This document shows, piece after piece, positions 16,520 to 25,629 of a stretch of DNA of 64,000 nucleotides. The notes beneath the pieces are model-generated. The model saw only the letters and a list, made by a program, of their open reading frames with translations. It had not been told where the DNA came from and searched no databases. The stretch is from an uncultured Pelagimonas sp. (GTDB lineage Bacteria > Pseudomonadota > Alphaproteobacteria > Rhodobacterales > Rhodobacteraceae), in assembly GCA_947499735.1 (NCBI GenBank), contig CANMPP010000001.1:1488001-1552000 (forward strand), in the 5' to 3' direction. Numbering within the stretch: position 1 is the stretch's first letter; each line of letters opens with the position of its first letter. Made by a program: the position numbers and the translations under genes.

Positions 16520-18313
16520 ATGAGCAAAAAAGACAAAAAAACGTCCACAAAGAAGAAAACAAGCAAACCGGCCTATCCCGGGGGAATTGATGCCATTCTG
16601 GACCGGATGGCCGTACGACGCGTGCCATTTGATCGCGCCCCACGTGAAGGGTTACCGCCACTGGATATCGATCTGGCACCATTGACAACAAAGTCTGTCA
16701 AACACCCAGACAATGATCCACGCGAGGCCCGTCCCTTCCGTTCAGATTTCCATCGCAAACGCTATGCATTGCGGCGCGAATTTATAGATGCGCCCGAATT
16801 GGTCTTTCTAAACGGTTTTTTGATTTCGCATTTGCGCAAAACCAGTTGGCCGCAAGATGCGCCAGCCTTGTTTCAACGAATATGGGCCGAGCATGGAGAT
16901 TTCTTAATCCAGCATCTGGACCAACGTTGGCTGGTTTCAACCATCATAACTTTCGGCGATCATGGCGTCACCCAAACCCAGCGCAGCCTTGGCCTGTCTA
17001 TGGGTGTCTTGTTTGGCATGATGAAACTATATGAAAGCGAACGGCTTTTCAGCGGTTTCCAATCCAACGAACCCTATAAAATTGGAGATCGGGTTCCCGG
17101 ACCTCTGCCCATGCAGATGGATGGCTTTGCTGTTGGCAATGGTGACTTGGACATCCACCTTATTGGCCGTCTTTGGACTGAATCCCAAAAGGATGATGTG
17201 ATCGGCCCTTTGGCGCGTCACCTATTGTCTGCATTGATGGAGGAACGCAGCGGGCTGTTCAATCGTTTGGCGGATCTAAGGGACCAGATTAACCGCGCCA
17301 ATGCTGAAAAGGGTGTCTTTCCTGTAAAGGCCCCTTTGACGCTAGTACCCGTACCCGCGTCCTGTGTTGTAACAGATCCAGCAAAGGTCAGCTGGGTTAC
17401 GGTCAGCACGGTCAAAGCACCACTGGCCGAGATCGCAAAATTTGCCGCACATCATCTGGATATCGGGGCCGCCGAGGTGATCCTATATCTTGATGAACCC
17501 GACGAAGAAATCGTTACTTTCTTTGCCCCGTATCCCAAAGTGACGGTGATAGAATGTTCAGATGCATATTGGGTCGATCTGGGCAAATCACGGCCCCAAG
17601 CCCACCAATTGCGCCAAACTTTCAACGCAAGCCACACATATGACCAACTGGCATCCACGACCAATTGGGTCATTCACTTAGATGTGGACGAATTCCTGAT
17701 TTCAAAGCGCCCGATAGCCGAATGTCTAGCAGAGGTCCCTAGTGATGATGCCGCAGCGATCGCGCGCACTATCGAAGGGTTGGCACGCGATGACGGCGCG
17801 GTTGAACACTTTAAGAAAACGCATCGACAAGCAGGTGTTGGTTCTTCTCTGTTGGAAGAGATCTATCCAACTTTTGGGCCCCATTTGCATGGCGGCTTTG
17901 TCGGACACAGCGTGGGTAAGTCATTTACCCGTACCCATTTAGAAACCTCTGGCATCCGGCTGGGGATTCATGGGCCGCGCCGGGATGGAAATGATTTTGC
18001 CAATCGCACCCCATTGGCAGACGTGTTTTTGGGCCACATCCATATGTCCAGCTGGGCGGAATTTATATCAAAGCTGCCGTTTCGGCGCAGCCGCGGGTCT
18101 TATAGATCGCACGCAAAGGTCACATCGCGGTTGGGCACCGGAGAGCTTTTAGACTTTCTGGTGGAACACGAAGGTGAAACAGGCCTGCGGCAGTTTTATG
18201 AAGAGGTCTGCATGGACAGTGAACAGTTGCGCCAACGTCTGGACCAACATGGCATGTTGATGCCCTATGATTTGGACCTAGATGCAAAAGTCGCCCGTAT
18301 CTTCGGGCCCTAA
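16520..18313 (+). CDS. Family 2-like glycosyltransferase with long N-terminal extension
   Basis: A 597-residue protein. The first 20 residues are lysine/threonine-rich (SKKDKKTSTKKKTSK). Residues about 25-270 form a module I cannot assign. From about residue 290 it matches glycosyltransferases of the GT2-like group: VSTVKAPLAEIAKFAAHH, then a sheet strand EVILYLDEPDEE, and the metal-binding DxD motif in HLDVDEFL (D388, D390). No transmembrane helix or signal peptide is present, so it should act on the cytoplasmic side, probably in surface polysaccharide or glycolipid synthesis. The acceptor is unknown. It follows AAAGGGCC at a suitable distance. The two-part architecture may reflect a fusion. 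Confidence 0.8.
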   Translation: MSKKDKKTSTKKKTSKPAYPGGIDAILDRMAVRRVPFDRAPREGLPPLDIDLAPLTTKSVKHPDNDPREARPFRSDFHRKRYALRREFIDAPELVFLNGFLISHLRKTSWPQDAPALFQRIWAEHGDFLIQHLDQRWLVSTIITFGDHGVTQTQRSLGLSMGVLFGMMKLYESERLFSGFQSNEPYKIGDRVPGPLPMQMDGFAVGNGDLDIHLIGRLWTESQKDDVIGPLARHLLSALMEERSGLFNRLADLRDQINRANAEKGVFPVKAPLTLVPVPASCVVTDPAKVSWVTVSTVKAPLAEIAKFAAHHLDIGAAEVILYLDEPDEEIVTFFAPYPKVTVIECSDAYWVDLGKSRPQAHQLRQTFNASHTYDQLASTTNWVIHLDVDEFLISKRPIAECLAEVPSDDAAAIARTIEGLARDDGAVEHFKKTHRQAGVGSSLLEEIYPTFGPHLHGGFVGHSVGKSFTRTHLETSGIRLGIHGPRRDGNDFANRTPLADVFLGHIHMSSWAEFISKLPFRRSRGSYRSHAKVTSRLGTGELLDFLVEHEGETGLRQFYEEVCMDSEQLRQRLDQHGMLMPYDLDLDAKVARIFGP

Positions 18314-18317
18314 CATA

Positions 18318-18333
18318 GAGTCGCTAGCGATTC
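18318..18333. repeat. Short palindrome after the glycosyltransferase
   Basis: TCGCTAGCGA (18321-18330) is a perfect 10-bp palindrome, extended outward by further pairing bases (GAG on the left, TTC on the right with one G-T mismatch). It lies a few bases after the glycosyltransferase stop codon. With no loop it is a better DNA-binding site than an RNA hairpin. Confidence 0.4.
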
Positions 18334-18568
18334 TTAGGTCCGACGTCGAGCGCCGTTTTCATCTGAGAACACAGGATCACATGGGCAATATTCGCGAATT
18401 GAGACAATTCAGGACATAAAAGTCTCGCTATCTGCCCAGAACTGGCCCTGAAATTCCGATTTTATTGACCTCAAAGTGCAAAAACCTTAAAGAGGCGTTC
18501 AGGGCGGGCGGCCAGACCTAGATATGGCAGCGCCCCGCACCTAAACGCAGATGCGCGGGCCGTGATGA

Positions 18569-18588
18569 ATGTCCGCAAGAACGGACAT
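18569..18588 (+). promoter_or_regulatory. Leader hairpin over the helicase ribosome-binding site
   Basis: ATGTCCG and CGGACAT form a perfect 7-bp stem with a six-base loop, ending two bases before the ATG of the DEAD-box helicase gene. The only plausible Shine-Dalgarno bases (GGA, 18583-18585) are inside the stem, so folding should block ribosome entry. A GC-rich imperfect hairpin (CCCGCA with TGCGCGGG) lies just upstream in the same leader. Confidence 0.55.
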
Positions 18589-18590
18589 AA

Positions 18591-19961
18591 ATGACGAAAT
18601 TTTCTGACCTCGATCTGAACCCCAAGGTTCTCAAGGCTATTGATGAAGCGGGCTATGAGACGCCAACGCCTATTCAGGCAGGTGCCATCCCCGAAGCACT
18701 GAAAGGCCGTGATGTTTTGGGTATTGCGCAGACGGGCACCGGAAAGACCGCCAGTTTTACGCTTCCCATGATCACGCTACTGGCCCGTGGCCGCGCCCGG
18801 GCACGCATGCCAAGATCTTTGGTTCTGTGTCCGACCCGTGAATTGGCCGCGCAGGTGGCTGAGAATTTCGACACTTATACAAAGCACCTAAAACTTACCA
18901 AAGCGCTGTTGATTGGCGGCGTTTCGTTCAAAGAACAAGAAGCTTTGATCGACAAAGGTGTAGATGTTTTGATCGCAACACCCGGCCGTTTGCTGGACCA
19001 TTTTGAACGCGGTAGATTGTTGCTGACAGGTGTTCAAATCATGGTCGTCGATGAAGCAGACCGCATGTTGGATATGGGGTTCATCCCTGATATCGAACGT
19101 ATCTTTTCGCTGACGCCCTTTACGCGTCAAACACTGTTCTTCTCTGCCACTATGGCGCCCGAGATCGAACGGATCACCAACACATTCCTATCGGCCCCGG
19201 CCCGGGTGGAAGTCGCCCGTCAGGCAACCGCGTCCGAGACGATTGAACAGGGCGTTGTTATTTTCAAAGCGTCTCGCAAAGACCGTGAAGGGTCCGAAAA
19301 ACGCGCCATTCTACGCGGCCTGATTGAACGCGAAGGTGATGCATGCAGCAATGCTATTATCTTCTGCAACCGTAAGGTTGACGTCGATATCGTTGCCAAA
19401 TCTCTGAAGAAATACGGCTATCAAGCTGCGGCGATCCATGGCGATTTGGATCAAAGCCAACGTATGAAGACATTGGATTCCTTTAGGAACAACGAATTGC
19501 GTCTGCTTGTGGCCTCTGATGTGGCGGCGCGCGGGATTGACATCCCGTCTGTCAGCCATGTGTTCAACTACGACGTTCCAGGCCATGCCGAGGACTACGT
19601 GCACCGCATTGGCCGCACCGGTCGCGCAGGCCGTGAAGGCAAAGCCTTTACACTTGTCGTGCCACGGGACGAAAAGAATTTTGATGCGGTTGAAAAGCTG
19701 ATTCAAAAAGACATCCCGCGTCTGGAAAACCCGGTTAAGAAAGCGCCTGCGAAAAAGGCTAAGGTCGAAAGTGACGCGCCGAAAGAGGTCGCGACAGCTA
19801 GCGAAACACCCGAGCGCGGTTCCTACAAATCCCGGGGCGGTAAATCCAATAACAACCGGTCACGTGATCGGTCGAAATCCGACCGCAACACGATCGTTGG
19901 CATGGGTGAACATATGCCAGAATTCATCGCGCTAAGCTTTGAAGAGCGCCGCGCGATCTAA
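18591..19961 (+). CDS. DEAD-box RNA helicase, RhlE/CsdA type
   Basis: A 456-residue superfamily 2 RNA helicase. Visible motifs in order: Q motif (GYETPTPIQ, 21-29), motif I AQTGTGKT (46-53), PTRELA (81-86), motif II DEAD (154-157), motif III SAT, motif V VASDVAARGIDIP and motif VI HRIGRTGRAG. After the two RecA domains comes a basic, low-complexity tail of about 70 residues rich in Lys, Arg, Ser and Asn, typical of RhlE-like proteins that bind structured RNA. Such enzymes help ribosome assembly and mRNA turnover, often at low temperature. An RNase J gene (rnj) lies nearby, which is suggestive only. The start codon sits directly after a hairpin that may control translation. Confidence 0.93.
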   Translation: MTKFSDLDLNPKVLKAIDEAGYETPTPIQAGAIPEALKGRDVLGIAQTGTGKTASFTLPMITLLARGRARARMPRSLVLCPTRELAAQVAENFDTYTKHLKLTKALLIGGVSFKEQEALIDKGVDVLIATPGRLLDHFERGRLLLTGVQIMVVDEADRMLDMGFIPDIERIFSLTPFTRQTLFFSATMAPEIERITNTFLSAPARVEVARQATASETIEQGVVIFKASRKDREGSEKRAILRGLIEREGDACSNAIIFCNRKVDVDIVAKSLKKYGYQAAAIHGDLDQSQRMKTLDSFRNNELRLLVASDVAARGIDIPSVSHVFNYDVPGHAEDYVHRIGRTGRAGREGKAFTLVVPRDEKNFDAVEKLIQKDIPRLENPVKKAPAKKAKVESDAPKEVATASETPERGSYKSRGGKSNNNRSRDRSKSDRNTIVGMGEHMPEFIALSFEERRAI

Positions 19962-19969
19962 GATTAACA

Positions 19970-20614
19970 TCAAGATATCAGGTCTTTGACGATTTCCGCC
20001 AGGTCCGCGAAATCGTCAAACGCCACATCATGTGGGATATCTTCGATAGGGCTAACCCGTATGCCTTTTGTGAACAAAACAAAGGGCACGCCTGCCCTCT
20101 TGGCCGTTTCGGCATCCGTTTCGCTATCCCCCACATAGATCCCGGTCGTAGATCCCAGATCCTGAAAGGCCTTTTGCAACGGTTCAGGATGCGGCTTACG
20201 GACAGCCAACGTGTCCCCAGCAATGACAGATCCAAACATATCTTGCCAATTCAGCGTATCCAAAACCACGCTCAACGCCGCCTGTGGTTTATTGGTGCAC
20301 AGGCCAATAGGCACTTGCATGGCCTTCAAATCACTCATGGCTTTTTCGACGCCATGAAACAAATCAGTTTGTGATGACGCTTCTTTATAGCGTTTAATGA
20401 AATGCTCCATGACCACAGGGCGGTCAGTGACTGATAGGGTCGTCGCAGCGATCAGGCGATCAATAAAAACCTGCTCGCCCAAGCCAACAAACCCACGATA
20501 CACATCGATATCGAGCTCTTGCAAATTCACATCCGCAAGAACCGCATTTCCCGCCTTGGCGATCGTCGGTAAGCTATCGATGAGAGTGCCATCTAAATCA
20601 AATACAACCGCCAT
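19970..20614 (-). CDS. gph: Phosphoglycolate phosphatase-like HAD hydrolase
   Basis: A 214-residue haloacid dehalogenase-superfamily phosphatase. Motif I FDLDGT (D6 nucleophile, D8 acid/base) opens the protein, motif II is CTNKP, the conserved lysine is in VRKPHPEP, and motif IV is VGDSETDAETA. The helical cap domain lies after motif I. These features fit phosphoglycolate phosphatase, which clears 2-phosphoglycolate produced by DNA repair or oxygenation, though relatives act on other phosphosugars. The start at 20614 begins right at the fold and has GGAGGAG upstream. It converges on the helicase with only eight bases between stop codons. A second member of the family is at 46702-47364. Confidence 0.85.
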   Translation of the reverse strand: MAVVFDLDGTLIDSLPTIAKAGNAVLADVNLQELDIDVYRGFVGLGEQVFIDRLIAATTLSVTDRPVVMEHFIKRYKEASSQTDLFHGVEKAMSDLKAMQVPIGLCTNKPQAALSVVLDTLNWQDMFGSVIAGDTLAVRKPHPEPLQKAFQDLGSTTGIYVGDSETDAETAKRAGVPFVLFTKGIRVSPIEDIPHDVAFDDFADLAEIVKDLIS

Positions 20615-20677
20615 AATGTGTTCTCCTCCGTTTGGACAACACATTGCACAAATGAGATATTTTCGCAAACATCAGAT

Positions 20678-20732
20678 TTAAAAGAATAAACCCCGATCCT
20701 GTCACAATGTACATTAGGACAGTCCGGGGTTT
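20678..20732 (-). terminator. Terminator of the rnj transcription unit
   Basis: On the minus strand AAACCCCG and CGGGGTTT pair as the outer stem and CTGTC/GACAG as an inner stem, with a small asymmetric internal loop. They are followed by ATTCTTTT. The hairpin lies about 130 bases after the rnj stop and 64 bases before the start of the downstream phosphatase gene. Confidence 0.55.
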
Positions 20733-20864
20733 GGTTCATGCCGGTTGGCGTCGGCGTTCTCATTGGTTTTGGCAGTTCATACCCATTCTGGGAAGCCCAT
20801 TTTTACTCAAATGTACACAAACATGAAAAGAGCGTTAACAAAGCCCTTAATCAGATCACCCAAA

Positions 20865-22532
20865 TTAACTGAGACGGCTGATCACAACCGTCATTTCAGG
20901 TTTTTTACCGATCTCTGCCATGCAAGTGGACTTGGCGGCCTTAATCAACGCGCTTTCCAGCTTGTCATCATCGCGCAACGTGCTTTCTTTGGAACGTCCC
21001 AGCAACTGCGACAGGTCCTCTTCCAGCACCTCAAGCAACGGCGCTTTAGAGCGACCGATTTCTGGCAAGCCAGAGATTTCGCACCATGGCTCACCCAAAG
21101 GTTCGTTTTCATCATCCAAAATCAAAGTGATCACAACATGGCCGTTTAGCGCCATACGGATACGATCCCGTACCACGCCGTCCATGGCACCAATTTTGAC
21201 CGAGCCATCCAGATAAGTGCGACCTGTTTCGATGTATTCGGTCACCTTGGGCTCATTGCCCGTCAGATCGATCATCATACCATTGACCGCCAGAATGCTT
21301 TGACGACCTTTGCTGTCAGACAGTTTACAATGTTCGCGTAGGTGACGGTGTTCCCCATGCATCGGGATCACCATTTGTGGGTTCACGACATCCTGCATGG
21401 TTTCCAAATCTGGGCGATTGGCATGGCCGGACACATGATAGAGGCCTGCGCGATCTTCAACTACATCCACCCCTTTTTCGGACAGCTGGTTCATAATGCG
21501 GATCACGCCCTTTTCGTTTCCAGGGATCGTTTTTGAGGAAAACAGGAACATATCGCCCTCTTTCAGCTCAATCCCGTGAAATTTCCCGCGCGCCAATTGG
21601 GCCGATGCCGCACGGCGTTCGCCTTGGGATCCCGTCACCAGCAGCATCACATTGTCACGTGGTATCTGTACTGCATCTTCGGGCCCGATCACCGGTGGGA
21701 AACTGTCCAAAACGCCGGTTTCAACCGCGGCCTCAACCATGCGCCGCATCGCACGCCCCAAAAGGCAGATAGATCGCCCTGCCCGCGCGCCGGCCTCGGC
21801 CAGTGTTTTGACGCGTGCCACGTTTGAGGCAAATGTGGTTGCAACCAACATTTGCGGGGCTGTTTTCACCAGTTTTTCAATTTCAGGACCAACAAGGGAT
21901 TCCGATTTCCCTGCATCCGGCGAGAAAATATTGGTGGAATCACAAATCAACGCTTTCACGCCACCTTTGGAAACCTCGCCCCATAGTTCAGGATCCCATG
22001 CTTCGCCGAGCACTGGGTTTTTATCCAATTTGAAATCGCCTGTATGGATCAAACGGCCCTGCGGCGTATCAATGACCAGCGCGCTGCTTTCTGGAATGGA
22101 ATGCGAGATGGGCAGGAAACCAACCGAGAACGGTCCGGCCTGAACGGTTTCTGGCCATTTCGAACAGGTTGTGACGGTTTCTGGACTATAGCCATATTCG
22201 TTCAATTTGTGGCGCGCGATATTGGCGGTAAAGGCACGCGCATAGACAGGCACACCCAAAGCTTCGAAGTAATGGCCAATCGCACCAACATGGTCTTCAT
22301 GAGCATGCGTGATGAACACCGCTTCCAACCGATCACGGTTTTCTTTCAGCCATGTGATATCAGGCAGGATCAAATCAACGCCTGGCGTGCCATCCATATC
22401 AGGGAATGTCACACCGATATCGACCAAGATCAGACGCTCGGCCCCTTGTTCACCATATCCATACACATAGGCATTCATACCGATTTCGCCCGCCCCACCG
22501 AGGGGAAGGTAGATAATGCGTTCACTGCTCAT
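20865..22532 (-). CDS. rnj: Ribonuclease J
   Basis: A 555-residue metallo-beta-lactamase/beta-CASP ribonuclease. The zinc site HAHEDH (H76, H78, D80, H81) and the later metal ligands in ISHSIPES and HTGDFKLD are present. The beta-CASP domain carries VTGSQGE and SGHANRPD, and the family-specific C-terminal domain is complete. RNase J is a 5'-3' exo- and endonuclease that matures rRNA and degrades mRNA. In alphaproteobacteria it works beside RNase E. It is the last gene of a long minus-strand run nuoN-birA-coaX-rnj (50 bases from coaX), an arrangement familiar in Rhodobacterales, and is followed by a terminator-like hairpin. Confidence 0.96.
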   Translation of the reverse strand: MSSERIIYLPLGGAGEIGMNAYVYGYGEQGAERLILVDIGVTFPDMDGTPGVDLILPDITWLKENRDRLEAVFITHAHEDHVGAIGHYFEALGVPVYARAFTANIARHKLNEYGYSPETVTTCSKWPETVQAGPFSVGFLPISHSIPESSALVIDTPQGRLIHTGDFKLDKNPVLGEAWDPELWGEVSKGGVKALICDSTNIFSPDAGKSESLVGPEIEKLVKTAPQMLVATTFASNVARVKTLAEAGARAGRSICLLGRAMRRMVEAAVETGVLDSFPPVIGPEDAVQIPRDNVMLLVTGSQGERRAASAQLARGKFHGIELKEGDMFLFSSKTIPGNEKGVIRIMNQLSEKGVDVVEDRAGLYHVSGHANRPDLETMQDVVNPQMVIPMHGEHRHLREHCKLSDSKGRQSILAVNGMMIDLTGNEPKVTEYIETGRTYLDGSVKIGAMDGVVRDRIRMALNGHVVITLILDDENEPLGEPWCEISGLPEIGRSKAPLLEVLEEDLSQLLGRSKESTLRDDDKLESALIKAAKSTCMAEIGKKPEMTVVISRLS

Positions 22533-22582
22533 TTCGTTCTGCCTTCAATTATACAGTTCCAAGCGCTTTCAAGACCCGCGCT

Positions 22583-23356
22583 TTAGGGCAAATTCTTGTT
22601 ATGCTCATGGATGACGGTCAATCCATGCATGGTCAGATCGTAATCGATCTCGTCAAATAACATTTCGCCCTGCGCAAAGAGCGGGGCTAACCCCCCGGTG
22701 CCAATCACCTTCATCGGGCGTCCATACTCGGATTTGATCCGTTGGACAATGCCATCGATCAGGCCAATGTATCCCCAGAACACACCCGATTGAATACAGC
22801 CAACCGTATTTGTGCCAATCACTTTCTCCGGTTGGGTCACATCCACATGTGGCAGAGCCGCCGCCCCTTTGCCAAGCGCTTCTAGGCTAAGGTTCACACC
22901 TGGGGCGATCACGCCACCAATATAAGCGCCGTCTTCCGACACGACATCAAAATTAGTCGCTGTGCCAAAATCCACGACGACCGCATCCCCACCATAGCGA
23001 TCATGGCACCCGGCCACATTGGCCAGACGGTCCGGACCAATCGCAACACCATTGTCGACACGCGGATCAACAGGCAGCGCGCAATCAGGTTTTCCGACAA
23101 CCAGAGGACGACAATTGAAAAACCGATCCGAAAAAACCCGCAAGTTAAACACAACCCGCGGCACGGTTGATGAAATCACCACATCGGTGATGTCCAATGG
23201 CACGCCATAATGTTTCGCAAGCGTTGAAAACCATGTGAAATAAGCATCTGCCGTACGACCATGATGGGTCGATGTGCGGATTGAACATAGGAATTCTGAC
23301 CCATTCCACACGGAAAAAACGGTATTCGTATTACCGCAATCGATGGCCAAAAGCAT
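22583..23356 (-). CDS. coaX: Type III pantothenate kinase
   Basis: A 257-residue CoaX enzyme, which phosphorylates pantothenate in the first step of coenzyme A synthesis. The N-terminal phosphate loop DCGNTNTVF (D6), the central GPDRLANV and VVDFGTATNFD motifs, and PGVNLSLEAL identify the ASKHA-fold type III family, distinct from CoaA. The length is normal. It lies 15 bases downstream of birA and 50 bases upstream of rnj on the same strand. Pairing with birA is widespread in bacteria, so this is an expected cluster. Confidence 0.96.
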   Translation of the reverse strand: MLLAIDCGNTNTVFSVWNGSEFLCSIRTSTHHGRTADAYFTWFSTLAKHYGVPLDITDVVISSTVPRVVFNLRVFSDRFFNCRPLVVGKPDCALPVDPRVDNGVAIGPDRLANVAGCHDRYGGDAVVVDFGTATNFDVVSEDGAYIGGVIAPGVNLSLEALGKGAAALPHVDVTQPEKVIGTNTVGCIQSGVFWGYIGLIDGIVQRIKSEYGRPMKVIGTGGLAPLFAQGEMLFDEIDYDLTMHGLTVIHEHNKNLP

Positions 23357-23371
23357 GGTAGGCTCTATTCC

Positions 23372-24109
23372 TTATTCAAAAAACACATCCGCCGCCGCGA
23401 TCACCTCGCGGCCTTTGGGTGTCTTTAAGACAAGATGCCCATCAAGGTCCACCGTTTCAAACACGCCCGTGACTTCGCGTCCCGGCAATCGGGCAGTCAC
23501 GGTTTCGCCCAAACGCGTGGCGCGTTCCAACCAAACAGCGCGCAACGGAGCAAATCCGTCTTCCACAAAGGTCTGTTCCCAAAACGCATAAGACTGGGCC
23601 AGTGCCTCTAGCATCTGTTCTGGCTGTAGGCGAATACCGATTTCTTGCAAAACAGAAACAGGACGCAATGCCCGCGCTTCAACCTGACCTATTTCGGGCG
23701 CCGCGATAAGATTAACACCGATGCCGATGGCCAATCCACCACGTGGCAGGCGCTCTAATAGGATGCCAGCCATCTTGCCGCCATTCAGCAGAACATCATT
23801 GGGCCATTTCAATGCCAACCCACTGCTGGTCCCGGTCAACGCAACCATCGCATCATAAAGTGCCAAAGCCGAGGCAAAGCTGCGCAATGCAATCTGTTCG
23901 GGCGGTTCATCCGGGAAAAGAACCAAAGTGCCCGCGAAATTTCCATCTGGAAAAGACCAAGCCCGCCCGCGCCGACCGCGCGCGGCCGTTTGTTTGATCG
24001 CGACAATCCATTCGGGGCCGCGCAAGTCACCTTCGCTGCGCGCCGCCTCTGCATTGGTGCTATCCAATTCAGGCAACACTCTGCGCCCATATCCATCAGG
24101 CCAAGCCAT
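23372..24109 (-). CDS. birA: Biotin--[acetyl-CoA-carboxylase] ligase
   Basis: A 245-residue biotin protein ligase that attaches biotin to the carboxyl carrier protein through biotinyl-AMP. The catalytic loop GRRGRAW (preceded by ARG) is at about residues 43-52, followed by LALKWPNDVLL with the invariant WPND and GGLAIGIGVNL. There is no N-terminal helix-turn-helix, so it is a group I ligase without repressor function. The small C-terminal SH3-like domain (GREVTGVFETVD) is present. The ATG has GGAGGATCC directly upstream. It starts 68 bases after nuoN with no terminator between, so read-through from the nuo operon is likely. Confidence 0.95.
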   Translation of the reverse strand: MAWPDGYGRRVLPELDSTNAEAARSEGDLRGPEWIVAIKQTAARGRRGRAWSFPDGNFAGTLVLFPDEPPEQIALRSFASALALYDAMVALTGTSSGLALKWPNDVLLNGGKMAGILLERLPRGGLAIGIGVNLIAAPEIGQVEARALRPVSVLQEIGIRLQPEQMLEALAQSYAFWEQTFVEDGFAPLRAVWLERATRLGETVTARLPGREVTGVFETVDLDGHLVLKTPKGREVIAAADVFFE

Positions 24110-24177
24110 GCGGATCCTCCGCCTTCATGCCACGCCGCATTTTGGGAAACCAAAGCCGCGCATTTTGTTGTGTTATA

Positions 24178-25617
24178 TCAGTTGACCAAAGCCGCCGCCG
24201 CAAAGCCAGCCGGACCTTCAATCCCAAAGAGGTTTCCAATCCCAACCAGAACCGCGATGCCGCACAGGATCACAAGCCCGTAAAGGACAGGATTACGTAC
24301 ATCATCCATCGGTTCATCCGGCGCATCACCAAAGAACATGTAATATGTGATACGCAGGTAGTAATACGCCCCGATGACAGATGCGATAACGGCCATAACC
24401 GCAAGCCAAATCATATTCGCATCAACCGCTGCGACAAGAACGGCCCATTTGCCCCAAAACCCGATAAATGGTGGAATGCCAGCTAGCGAAAAGAGCAACG
24501 CCAACAATGCCAGTGCTTTGGCCGGTTCACGCGCGGAATACATGCCAAGGTTTCGGATATCTGACACTGGGCGGCCGTCACGCTCCATCGTCAATATGAA
24601 TGCAAAAGTTCCGACATTCATGATCACATAAAGTGCCATATAGATCAGCATCGCTTTAACACCGGCTACATTTCCGGCAGCCAAACCAACCAAAGCATAT
24701 CCCATATGCGCGATCGAAGAATACGCCATCAAACGTTTTATATCGGTCTGACCGATGGCCGCGAACGCGCCTAGGAACATGGAAAGGACCGAAATCAGCG
24801 CGATAACTTGGCTCCAATCAGCCACTGCATTGCCAAACGCGTCATGCATGACACGGGCGAATAGGCCAAGTGCGGCCACTTTGGGCGCGGTTGCGAAGAA
24901 GGCGGTCACAGGCGTTGGCGCCCCTTCATAGACATCCGGCGTCCACATATGGAACGGAACAGCAGATACTTTGAATCCCATGCCCGCAATCATCAGAACC
25001 AAGCCGATCAACAGTCCAACACTGACATGGCCATGTTCTGCAGCCGCATAAATGCCTGCGAACTGGGTCGTGCCGGAAAACCCGTATACGAGCGAAGCCC
25101 CATAAAGCAGCAATCCCGATGACAATGCGCCCAGCACGAAATATTTCAAACCAGCTTCCGTCGAACGCACACTGTCGCGCCGCATAGAAGCGACAACATA
25201 CAGTGCCAAGGATTGCAGTTCTAACCCCATATATAGAAGGATCAGATCACCCGCTGACACCATCATCATCATGCCAACAACGGACAGCGCAATCAGGGCT
25301 GGAAATTCGAAACGAAGCAATTTGCGTTTTTCTAAATAGCTGCGGCTCATGATCAAAACGATGGCTGAGGCCAGTAGAATGATCACTTTGGCATAATGCG
25401 AAAACGGGTCGTCCTGAAACATACCATTGAAACCGGTTTGCGTATCAGGCCCGGACGTTCCAATCCAAACTGCCAACAGGCCCATCAGCCCCGCAGTCGC
25501 CCACAGCAAAGGGCCCGCCAATTCGTCCTTTACGGTATAGACGGCCGCGACCAAGCTGCCCATCGCAAACAAGGCGAGCACGATTTCCGGCAGGATCAAT
25601 GTTAGGTCCGCTGACAT
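24178..25617 (-). CDS. nuoN: NADH-quinone oxidoreductase subunit N
   Basis: A 479-residue antiporter-like membrane subunit of complex I, with about 14 hydrophobic helices. The proton-antiporter core is recognisable by [13 protein letters not shown] (the glutamate of TM5), [18 protein letters not shown] and the discontinuous-helix region [16 protein letters not shown] with its lysine. It forms one of three proton channels of the membrane arm, next to the A/J/K cluster. It is the last nuo gene, 12 bases after nuoM. The length is normal for alphaproteobacteria. Confidence 0.97.
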   Translation of the reverse strand: MSADLTLILPEIVLALFAMGSLVAAVYTVKDELAGPLLWATAGLMGLLAVWIGTSGPDTQTGFNGMFQDDPFSHYAKVIILLASAIVLIMSRSYLEKRKLLRFEFPALIALSVVGMMMMVSAGDLILLYMGLELQSLALYVVASMRRDSVRSTEAGLKYFVLGALSSGLLLYGASLVYGFSGTTQFAGIYAAAEHGHVSVGLLIGLVLMIAGMGFKVSAVPFHMWTPDVYEGAPTPVTAFFATAPKVAALGLFARVMHDAFGNAVADWSQVIALISVLSMFLGAFAAIGQTDIKRLMAYSSIAHMGYALVGLAAGNVAGVKAMLIYMALYVIMNVGTFAFILTMERDGRPVSDIRNLGMYSAREPAKALALLALLFSLAGIPPFIGFWGKWAVLVAAVDANMIWLAVMAVIASVIGAYYYLRITYYMFFGDAPDEPMDDVRNPVLYGLVILCGIAVLVGIGNLFGIEGPAGFAAAALVN

Positions 25618-25629
25618 AGGCGCTCCTCC

